Source of the DNA: Ciona intestinalis
Lineage: Eukaryota > Chordata > Ascidiacea > Phlebobranchia > Cionidae
Length of the DNA: 64,000 nt
Direction of reading: 5' to 3'
Assembly: GCF_000224145.3 (NCBI RefSeq)
Contig: NC_020179.2
Coordinates: forward strand, 1,575,612-1,639,611
Part shown: piece after piece, positions 51,901 to 60,420 of the stretch
Layout of the letters: each line of letters opens with the position of its first letter
Position numbering within the stretch: position 1 is the stretch's first letter
Notes under the pieces: model-generated
Database searches by the model: none
What the model saw: only the letters and a program-made list of their open reading frames with translations
Told to the model about the DNA's origin: nothing
Program-made: the position numbers and the translations under genes

Positions 51901-53371
51901 TGCCGTAAAAATGGTAGATAAACTGAACGACCTCGCCGAAAAAGAACCAAGGTAAGATACGAGAAAACTTTACCCTGACATAAAGTTTTATTTTTTTAAT
52001 ACGCGTATACCTCATACCTAATATTAAACAGCCTTAAGATTAATTATACCACATTTCTCCTAAAAAGTTTTATGACTAACGAAAAAGTCCGCAGCTCATT
52101 AAGTGTGCGTTTTTGCTATAATTTCGTAGAACCCGTAAATTAAAATACAACTTTAACCATACAGCCGAGTGCCACCTATCGTCGTGGTTGGAAACAAATG
52201 CGATCTCGACTACTTCCGCAAGGTGTCGCGTCAGGACGGCTACGATCTCGCTGAGCTACTCAAAGTCGATTACTTCGAAACCTCAGCCAGAGAAGGATGG
52301 TCACGGCTCGTCAGCAGAGCTGAATCATTTTCAGATCCTTGCTCAAGTGACAACGAAACTCTAGGCATCGTTGCCTCTACCGCTGCCGCAATAGGTTTGG
52401 CAGGAGTCTCGCCAAGCAAAGACTCAAAACCCGCACTGACAGTAGTCCCCAAGGTTAACGTTACGTCTCCACGGGGCGTGGACGAAAACGAACAGTCACT
52501 GAAGCGGTGGGCAAGTTATAACAGCGTCGAGCAGCCGACTCAACGCCACGCTCGGTCGCTCTCAAACGCAGGGTTCAGGTTCGAATCCGGGAGTCCACCG
52601 TCTCAAATTAGTTCGAATCCAGTTACCCCTATTCCCAGCGAAGACGACAGTGACGATGCAAAGAAAAGCGCGCACCTTAGCGTCCCGGACAAGTTAAAAA
52701 CACCACGACGCAGCGTCAATTTAATTAATCGCCTCTCTCCTCGGCTGTCGCGGAAATTCACAAAGCGAGTTACCGAAAAGAAAGCAAACACCAGAGATTC
52801 GAACAACAATGGCCAAAAAGGCGCCAAACATTCAGTAATGAACGGTATCTCATGTTCCCTCATGACAACCGCAATGCTTAGCGATACAGTATGCGGTAAC
52901 CTTTCAAGTTCAAGTAGCAGCCAAAGTAGTGCCAGCACTGCCAGCAGCACCGAAAGCCTATCTTCGTGCGGAGAATCCCGTCTTCAATTCCGCCCTTCAA
53001 AACCTACTGCCCTCACCTCTCATCTAAACCGGCATAAGCAACATTATCTCTCAGATAATTCATCACTGAACAATACGCGCATCCATAAAACGGATAATTC
53101 CACCGCGCTCCGCATAGCCGAGATAAAAAAAGCGACGTGCACGCATCACCCTAGCAGTCTGCAAACCCAAGAATTCGGAGGTTCAGAACCGTTCCTACAG
53201 CTCTGTCGAGACGGGAAACAAATGCGAGGAAGAATGCGTGCAAGATCTCCAAGCCATCTCCTCCGGAGCGGTTTCCGGAGGATAAAATCTCTTGCCGCAT
53301 CAGATCAAGGGCATCACAACACCAAGCAAGCGCCAAATCATTCCTTATCCGTACCTTCCCCATTAAAGTAA
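45951..53371 (+). CDS. RAS-like small GTPase, RASL11-like, with a long C-terminal tail
   Basis: The five exons are 45951-46050, 46818-46874, 51302-51375, 51797-51951 and 52165-53371. Phases agree and the CDS is 1,593 nt (530 aa). Motifs: P-loop GPRKVGKS (residues ~26-33), ALVVRFLTKRFINEY after it, G3 DTSEK where DTAGQ is usual, YIRWADAIMLCFSVTDAESY (close to RASL11 IRWADA..FS.TD..SY), G4 GNKCDLD and G5 ETSAR. Residues ~190-530 are Ser- and Arg/Lys-rich (RSLSNAG, RLSPRLSRKFTKR) and end in PSPLK, so there is no CAAX prenylation box. The missing Gly and Gln of G3 suggest weak or absent intrinsic GTP hydrolysis; that is inference. RASL10/12 or RERG membership cannot be excluded. Confidence 0.88.
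46051..46817 (+). other. RASL-like gene intron 1
   Basis: Mostly unique sequence; it contains an imperfect run of GGAAAAAGCAAAATTT-like words at 46135-46205. No exon or mobile element is seen. Confidence 0.6.
46970..47360. promoter_or_regulatory. Cluster of TGACGT motifs at the start of intron 2 of the RASL-like gene
   Basis: ATGACGTAGG, GTGACGTAGG, GTGACGTCATTG (perfect CRE core at ~47153) and ATGACGTCATGG (~47350) occur within 390 bases of otherwise unique sequence, consistent with an intronic CREB/ATF-responsive enhancer. Confidence 0.4.
47885..48043 (-). pseudogene. Weak Mic10 (MICOS10)-like exon or remnant
   Basis: The minus-strand frame reads CLNNIVIGITSGFVFNVF and, later, EAAGMAFDT before a gtaagc donor at 47884. 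This vaguely resembles the Mic10 pattern CLxDxxxxxGxGF...FF(K)..GMAY, but the second glycine-rich helix motif is lost and no start ATG is present. It may be a decayed copy or pure chance. Confidence 0.18.
48115..48306 (+). mobile_element. MITE family 1
   Basis: The only copy in RASL-like intron 2. Confidence 0.89.
49332..49649 (-). CDS. Unidentified 105-codon open frame
   Basis: This uninterrupted minus-strand frame ends with GEFKSTKTTSDDGYNFALES and a stop. It lies inside RASL-like intron 2 in non-repetitive sequence. No motif is recognised, and neither upstream nor downstream splice sites are convincing. Confidence 0.2.
   Translation of the reverse strand: MPRPRYNMVISLWIVHKLMKWCESNNAENTLHVLQIPGLIEPTSCIGKRSLVVGHRENALKKCFVNTERKCGEFKSTKTTSDDGYNFALESVKINTQDTRITLEV
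49922..50140 (+). repeat. GCGTGGTCGCTACACC-type repeat with (AAT)n start
   Basis: It starts with aataataataataac and runs to aagtaaacttctaatggaaa. The trinucleotide end suggests a retroposon tail. It lies in RASL-like intron 2. Confidence 0.78.
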
Positions 53372-53437
53372 TGACGCTATTACTTCGTTACATTTTCATA
53401 TATTGCTAAGTCGTTCAATCCTTCAGAAACAGTTCGG

Positions 53438-53443
53438 AATAAA
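53438..53443 (+). terminator. Polyadenylation signal AATAAA, RASL-like gene
   Basis: This canonical hexamer lies 67 bases after the stop codon. Confidence 0.65.
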
Positions 53444-53514
53444 ATGAAACGTTTTAAAAACGCTATGCATTCTTTTTAAATGCCGACACAAGGCGTATGC
53501 GATAAGCAAAATTG

Positions 53515-53700
53515 TTATATATAGTTTAAGGCGGTGTAGCGGCGCCGATCAGCTCCCGGGCGGCTCGACGTTCTGCGCTGCTTAGTCAGTTCACACCTTC
53601 TTGTTTGAAACAATTTATTGTTGGAAGGCTCGCAGTAACTAAATTAAAAGAAATACGGATAACTACAAGAATGAACGAAGTACAAAGACAAACTTAAATG
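53515..53700. other. CG-rich unassigned block downstream of the RASL-like gene
   Basis: A short island (gcggcgccgatcagctcccg) stands out from its AT-rich setting. It resembles neither the SINE nor the MITE families here; it could be a retroelement end or an unannotated RNA. Confidence 0.3.
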
Positions 53701-53799
53701 TGGAGATATACCTGAAACAATGCTAGAGCAATATGTAGTTACAAATGAAAGCGATAAGTCGTCCAACGACGTCTCTACAAATTATACAGTCTATTTGAT

Positions 53800-53988
53800 A
53801 AGGACAACATAAAAGGGGCACCTTTAGCACATGTTATCCAAATATACCGATCGTGTTTTAAACAATTAACAACAGTCCATGGGAGTCGTGAGAATACGGT
53901 TTTATAATTCTTTGATTGTACTTTGTTTACTACCAAATGGGACGAGAAAAAAGAATGAATAGGTGTCCCATCTTTTCTACCCTTACTC
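53800..53988 (+). mobile_element. MITE family 1, left inverted repeat lost
   Basis: Starts near aaaaggggcacctttagcac. Confidence 0.83.
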
Positions 53989-54455
53989 AAATAAAGTAAC
54001 ACATACCTTTTAAATTCTTTTGGTCGCACACAGCACAAACGTAACGTGCGTCTACCAACTGTTGCAATAAAACAAAGAACTAACGAAAGCCAGCAAAGTA
54101 AGGTCAAAACATAGAAACAATATAAACGATGACGTCACGCATATAATCTCAAAACAGACTGTTAAGCAGTCACATGTTGAATGAACCCAACTACATGCAT
54201 ATGCTTTGCGACTATATGGACGGCACTTATACACTTTAATAAACATACATAGTCGTATGTTATTATTAGTCAATCATAATAAGAATACAGCGTGTAGCTA
54301 TATATATTCTATACTTAACCATAGTACGCAGTTGATATCGCTTGCAACTATAAGACGTCTTTTCTATTGATACTTTACGACAATTATTGGACCCAATGAT
54401 CACTAATGACTTGCCCAAACATAGATAGAAAAATCAAACCCCATAAAGTTGCATA

Positions 54456-54648
54456 TAGTACTGCGTGGGGTAAGATGGGGCACCTTTAGCGCGTAATATC
54501 CAAATATCTTAATCGTGTGTTAAACAACAACGGCCAACGGGAGTCGTGAGGATACGGTTTTATAATTCCTAAATTTCCTTTGTTTACTAACAAATGGAAC
54601 GAGAAAATTGAATAAATAGATGTCCGTCTTCCCCCACCCAACTATACA
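54456..54648 (+). mobile_element. MITE family 1
   Basis: Full length, preceded by a degenerate SINE-like stretch at 54385-54455. Confidence 0.88.
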
Positions 54649-55175
54649 ATATACTATAGCTGCATTTTTAGCTGGATTACAGCATACATAGATTTAGTTG
54701 GATTTTATTTTATCTGGTTTATTTTAGCTGGATAAAGCCTATATTGTGATACTTATGTATGAAACCATCGCACATGGGACCGACCAACGTGGGACTGACT
54801 ACAACAGTGCTTGTACAATTACTCAGTTGCCCGCTATATAAGTGCAGATAAACAAATTCGATGATTCTTGCGAAGCAAATGTTTATTTTTAAACAATTTA
54901 GCATCATATTTACACTCAACTGTATTTAAAACTGTCTGGACAAATTGTATTTAAAACTATGTGAAAAATAATTGTGTATCCGACAAAGATGCCTGATATA
55001 GTTGTCACATTTGCCAACGGTGTACGTAAACTTAGCGTGTACAACGTACACGCGTGTATGTAAAAGCATATACAAGTTTAACTGCATTGGGCAATGATTT
55101 GTACGATAGCGCGTGTAACAGTTATATACACAAGTCAGTAACGGTATGTTTCCTGGTTTATATGTCTGATCATTT

Positions 55176-58100
55176 TTATGTTGCAACGGTTTTAATCTCT
55201 GGAATCGGCACGTGCTGCCATGGTACAGTAATGATAGTAGAGTTAGGTGTTAGATTCGGCTGCTTGATGAAATTATTTTCTGGAACGTAGAAGCGTTGGA
55301 ATGCAAATTGACGTCGATTGGCTATTCTCTGGCACCTTATGATGATAAGAACAATTGCCAAGATAAGGCAAACCAAAGAGATCCCAATTCCCAAACCTAA
55401 GCGAGCAGTGTATTCGGAATCGAAGTCATCGTATTCATAGCTCTCATCATTTAAAACGTCGTATGGGTATCCATTGGTGTATCTATTTTCACTGTCCAAG
55501 TCATTTACGTCATCTGTGATACTATTTTCACTGTCCAAGTCATTTACGTCATCTGTGATACTATTTTCACTGTCCAAATCATTTACGTCATCTGTGATAC
55601 TATTTTCACTGTCCAAATCATTTATGTCATCCGTGATACTATTTTCACTGTCCAAATCATTTACGTTGTCGGCATTACTATTTTCAACGAAGTCCATATC
55701 GTCATTTGACCAAGATTCTGCAAGAATATTTGAAAACTCATCATCATTTATTGGATTACTAGTGGTAACAGTAGGAGGATAATCTGTTTGAGTTTCGGTG
55801 GCTTCGTCAGTGCCAAAACCTGGATACAAGTTTTCAATGGCGTTTTCTAAATTGGCGTTACACCTTCGTTGGACAGAATTTCCGAGAGGTTGTTAATAAT
55901 TCATCTCNNNNNNNNNNNNNNNNNNNNNNNNNNNNNNNNNNNNNNNNNNNNNNNNNNCTATCGTACCTCGAGTGTAACGTTTGTCTTTGCAGGGTCAAGT
56001 TGTTCAGGAAGTTGTAGATAAGTTTGGCCAGCGTTTTGAGCATCCTCAATTTGATCAACTAGACCCTGTTTTGAATTTTCTAAAGTTACCTAACTTTGCC
56101 ATTTTTATATGTAAGTATAAGTGTTACACGTCTATACTGTTCATGCTTGTAAAACTATTACAGTGTCTTGCCCAAGTACATATGAACGCCCATAATTTTC
56201 GCGTCAAAGCTGGTATACAACACCGTTTTTAGATACAATCGTCTTGTAATATAAAAACAGCATTAAACAACCAACGTCTGACTCGCAACACTACACAGCA
56301 TATACTTGGTCTTAACACTTTGAGCACGACTGCCTCCACGTCACTGCGTTGGAGACTAATGTAGTAATTAGCGTGGGAGGTGAATTGACGATGCAGGAGG
56401 AGGAGCAGGAGCAGGAGCAGGAGCAGGAGTAGAGGCAGAGGAGCAAGGACAGGAGAAGCAGGAGCAGGAGCAGTAGGAGCAGCACATACAGCTCAAGGTA
56501 CATAAGACTTTTAGAGAATACAAGCAAAGACAATGTAATACAGGTATCGCACAATGAAAATCAATCTTACGCGACATAATAACTAGACCCAAGCAACTTC
56601 AAGGCTCGTCGCTACTACCATTGTGGGCGTATAGGTGTCCTCGGGCAAGCGAGGATGAAGCAAGTTACACCCATTTATTCAAATTATTGTACCTGTATGG
56701 ATGTAACACCGCTTCCTATTTGTTCTACAGTCATCATGAACGAGTTTTCCTCCTCAGAATTTTCTTCAATCATCGTTGAGTTACTTTCATACTCACTGCC
56801 ATAATCGTAAGAGTATTCGTATGTGCTATTTGATGGGGTATAATCATATGACTCTGGTGTGGTTACCTATAAAATTAAATGTACAGTGTTTGAGACTTTT
56901 TTATAGTAGGGTGGGGAAGATGGGACACTTTTTCATTTATTTTCTCGTCCCATTTGGTAGTATTTTACCTAACCTACTAATTGTTGTAACTACTGGGTGA
57001 TAGAAATTAATAAGTTTAACATGATTTCGGCAGATTTTTACTTTGGGCGATTTGTGATTTGATTTGGGCATAACTGTAAAGTCATTCAAAAACAACAATT
57101 ACATAATACAGAGACTACATTAAACCGCTATACAAACAATGCTTTAGTAAGTTTCATTGTAAAGGCGAGAGATAAGGTTTTTTTATAAAAGCAAGACGAA
57201 GGGACGGATTATAGACTCGTAATTTCCGGCGACTTATAACGCCTATTTGAAAAATAAATAATATATAGTAGAGTGGGGAAGATGGGACATCTTTAGCACA
57301 CAATATCTAAATACCCTGTTTTGAACAATTAACAACGGCCTATGGGAGTCGTAAGGAAACGGTTTTATAATTCTTTGAATGTTTTTTGTTTACCACCAAA
57401 TGGGGCGACAAAATGAAATAAAAAGCTGTCGTATCTTACCCCACCCCACTATATACACCTTGAATAAAAATAAACTTGTAGCCAACATAGTTTTCTGTAC
57501 TTTTATTACCTTTCTCCATGGTGACCATATATACAAAATGTCCAGGTTTGAATTAATACGCGATAATTACTTTAATTATGTCAAGCGCAATTCATTTTGT
57601 TTGTGGAAAAACGAAGTCTCTTGACTGGAATTAAATTAAAATGTGACGCCCATAATTTTAATGATGGCAATTATATACAGAGAATTTGCTATTTCAGCAA
57701 TAAGTCGAATTATGTTCTTCAGACACACCTTGCGCCTGTACAACTAAGACGTTTTGTATTACGCTCAAGGCGTTTGATATTCCATGAGATTTGAACAACA
57801 GTTTATTCGAAAGATAGTAATTTAACGTTTTCAATGACCCGAGGCGTGCTGAACATGTATTCAAACGCCAAATTACGAGCCTTAGCGTTAGGAGACATTG
57901 TATTGAATTAATACAAAATCAATTCTAAAAAAATCCTGTTAAATCTATAGAGAGGGGGGAAATGGGACATAGTTTGCACACAATATACAAAAATCCCCAA
58001 TGTGTTTCAAACAAATAACAGCGAGTCTATAAGCGTCGTGAAGGCACAGTTTTGTAATTCCTTTAATGTTTTTGTTTACTACTAAATAAAACGAGAAAAA

Positions 58101-58536
58101 AAAAACAAAAAAATGTCCCATCTACCCCCAGCCCAATATAATTTATTGAAATATAAGAATCACTGTAAATGAAAAATAAAACAGTAAAAAGAAACAAAAA
58201 CAAGCCCCAATAACACTTAAGGTATACTTGAAGGTTTATACGTTTGGATTACCAATTACCATATATGTTTCATTCTTTGTTTTATATAATAAACCTGTGG
58301 GTAATTATGAAATCGTATCCTCACGACTCCTACATACGTTGTAAGTTGGTAAAACACGGTTAGAAAATGTGGGATATTATATGCTAACGGTATCCATCTT
58401 ACCCCACAGTATTGTATAATACTTTTGTTATGCTACAAACAGTTTATTTAAACTAGAAATTCTTTACCTCTTGGAAAGACGACGTCACTAATGAAGTTAG
58501 AACAACAATCGTTAACCAATTCATATTCCGTGTCAT
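55176..58536 (-). CDS. Secreted/type I membrane protein with five 13-aa acidic repeats
   Basis: Exons: 58468-58536 (MNWLTIVVLTSLVTSS signal peptide), 56693-56866, 55967-56089 and a last exon from about 55846 to the stop at 55176. The first three join in phase 0. The ectodomain is acidic and Ser/Thr/Tyr-rich, with N-glycosylation sequons such as NST. Five tandem DLDSENSITDDVN-like units (39 bp each) lie at 55485-55680, followed by YEYDDFDSEY and a single membrane helix (GIGISLVCLILAIVLIII), then a short tail with basic residues. The N gap lies between exon 3 and the last exon, and the phase mismatch there suggests a hidden exon. The family is not recognised; an adhesion, mucin-like or receptor role is possible but unproven. 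Confidence 0.72.
55485..55680 (-). repeat. Coding 39-bp tandem repeat, 5 units
   Basis: Units of 39 bp encode N-D-L-D-S-E-N-S-I-T-D-D-V/I. The inner units are nearly identical at the DNA level, so the expansion is recent; the outer ones have drifted (NADNVNDLDSEN and DLDSENRYTNGY). Confidence 0.92.
55908..55957. other. Assembly gap (50 N) within the membrane-protein gene
   Basis: The gap separates exon 3 from the last exon of the acidic-repeat membrane protein. A phase mismatch suggests an exon or part of one is hidden here. Confidence 0.97.
56395..56490. repeat. GGAGCA-type hexanucleotide microsatellite
   Basis: Imperfect GAGCAG/GGAGCA repeats (about 96 bases) lie in an intron of the membrane-protein gene. 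They are open in several frames but not part of the gene model. Confidence 0.85.
56590..56685 (+). repeat. tRNA-derived SINE with large internal deletion
   Basis: Caaggctcgtcgctactacc and tgtcctcgggcaag jump directly to the cgaggatgaagcaagttaca tail. Confidence 0.8.
56903..56961 (-). mobile_element. MITE family 1, left end only
   Basis: Stops after catttggtagta, 36 bp upstream of the acceptor of exon 2 of the membrane-protein gene. Confidence 0.8.
57266..57454 (+). mobile_element. MITE family 1
   Basis: Full length in intron 1 of the membrane-protein gene. Confidence 0.88.
57947..58140 (+). mobile_element. MITE family 1, diverged
   Basis: Internal A-rich expansion at acgagaaaaaaaaaacaaaa. 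Confidence 0.83.
58300..58418 (-). mobile_element. MITE family 1, 3' half
   Basis: Ends 49 bp from the 5' splice site of the signal-peptide exon. Confidence 0.8.
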
Positions 58537-58552
58537 CACTACAAAAAAGGAA
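58537..58552 (-). promoter_or_regulatory. Possible spliced-leader acceptor two bases before the membrane-protein ATG
   Basis: On the minus strand, tccttttttgtag is followed by TG and the ATG. This strong polypyrimidine-AG two bases before the start codon leaves almost no 5' UTR, as expected for trans-splicing. Confidence 0.45.
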
Positions 58553-58636
58553 ATTATAACTGTAAAAAAAGATCAACAAATTAAACGTATTTATCAGTAA
58601 TGCAGTTCGGAATAATCTACAACAGCATATACATGT

Positions 58637-58822
58637 AGTATTAGGGTGGAGAAAGATGGGACACCTTTCATTCTATTTACTTGTCACATTTGGTAGTAAA
58701 CAAAGAACATTTAAAGTATTATCAAATTGTATCCCGATGACTCCAATAGACTGCTGTTAAAACACGATCAGTATATTTGGACATTATGTGCTAAAGGTAT
58801 CCCATTTTCCCCTACCCTACTG
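58637..58822 (-). mobile_element. MITE family 1
   Basis: Full length, ~100 bp upstream of the membrane-protein start codon. Confidence 0.87.
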
Positions 58823-59401
58823 AATGTTTCTTTCAACTTGCATCATTAATTATAGATACGGAAAACAAAAACTGCATTACAACCTTAAAACAATACTACC
58901 CAGTTTAGTATATTGAATTTATGCTTAACGATTTCTGTACTGAATAGGGCACTGAGCCTATATATACTTCTTGCATAATTGATAACCAGCAGTTAGAACC
59001 TAAATTCAAATCGAGAATCTTACAGAATTATACGCAACTATTTGCCGATATAACTAGCGTACTATCATTTTATTAACTAGCAAGTCATTTTACAGCTGAA
59101 AAATACTTGTTACTTTCCTTAAAGGCGAGATTCATTAAACGGCAGAAATGGTGTAATTTTCCATGAGCTTATTTACGCCTACAGCGCGTATAATCAGCGA
59201 GACGTCCTTGCGTGGAACGTTTTGCACCGCCAAGCTATAATACCTGAGGCTGTGCGGAGCTCGGGCTTTTTTGTGTCGTTTAACCAAAAGTATTTTGCCT
59301 GCGGTGTTTCATGGTCACGAGAACGTCGTGAAAACGGTTCCAGTATCCTGATAATTATTCTCTTAGAACATAAAGCACTTAGTTATTTATGCGATGACTA
59401 T

Positions 59402-59590
59402 ATAGTAGGGACACCTTTAGCATGCACTTAATATATCTTAATATATCTTGATCGTTTTTTAAATAACTAACAACGTTCTACGGGAGTCGTGAGAACGCAG
59501 CTTTATAATTATTTGAATGTTCTTTGTTTACTATCAACTGGGTTGACAAAATAGAATGAAAAGATGTCCCATCTTTCCCCACCCTACCAT
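59402..59590 (+). mobile_element. MITE family 1, left tip shortened
   Basis: Directly precedes the BED-finger fragment. Confidence 0.86.
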
Positions 59591-59599
59591 ATGTATAGT

Positions 59600-59842
59600 T
59601 CTGAATTTAATCTAGCCCACCAGGTCTTACCCTCATTTCGAACTGATGTTAAAATATATAGTCCAAACTCTAAATCACTTTTGTCTGAACGGAAAGCAAA
59701 CTATCAGACAGCAGAATGTACACATTGCCAGCGGGTGTTTCTGTTTTTAGAAAAAAATACGTCAAAATTTCAACGTCACCTGAAAATGCGTGTACAAAAA
59801 CCAGAACTTTACAAGCCTTTTGTGGAAAGCATTAGATTTTAA
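59600..59842 (+). pseudogene. BED zinc-finger fragment, probably from a hAT transposon
   Basis: The translation includes AECTHCQRVFLFLEKNTSKF followed by QRHLK, matching the BED-finger pattern C-x2-C-x(n)-N-T-S-x-x-x-R-H-L found at the N-terminus of hAT transposases and ZBED proteins. The expected final His is replaced (HLKMR). The frame stops at 59842 and no RNaseH-like transposase core follows. It may be an exon of a domesticated gene or a dead fragment. Confidence 0.55.
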
Positions 59843-60019
59843 ACAGAGGAATGTAAATATAAAAAGTCCACTGCCTCAAGAAAATTGTCGGAAAGCCCGG
59901 AATGACTTTACTTTACATGACGTTAAATTACAAAGCTTATGATTAACAAACGTTGGCTATACGTCGGCAAAAAACTTTATATATATATGGTTACATGTTT
60001 TGTTTCTGCGTAAATATAT

Positions 60020-60211
60020 AGTAGGATAGGGGAAGATGGAACACCTTTTCATTCTATTTTCTCGTCCCATTTGGCAGTAAACAAATAACATTCAAAGAAT
60101 TATAAAACCGTATTTTCACGACTCCCGTAGACCGTTGTTAATTGTTTAAAACACGATCATGACATTTGATATTATGTGCTAAAGGTGTCCCATCTTACCC
60201 CACAACATTAT
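60020..60211 (-). mobile_element. MITE family 1
   Basis: Full length, ~210 bp beyond the ODC-like stop codon, so possibly within its 3' UTR. Confidence 0.88.
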
Positions 60212-60420
60212 ATATTTGTTTTTTTGCATCAGTTATCATTTATACTTATACAAATCAAAAAATAATTTGCACTTTTTTTGTGTCTTGGGTTCAATAGCAG
60301 ATATTTTTTTGTATTTTAAAAGCGTCATAAAAACAACAATGGCGCACCTTATAAACAAAACGACTCAACCCGTGTCAAAACTGGGTTAAATAATCTGTGT
60401 ACAAATTCAACGATAAGGAA

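Noticed and set aside
55474..55782. Plus-strand ORF of FSLSKSFTSSVIL repeats
   Set aside because: Antisense reading of the coding 39-bp repeat of the membrane protein.
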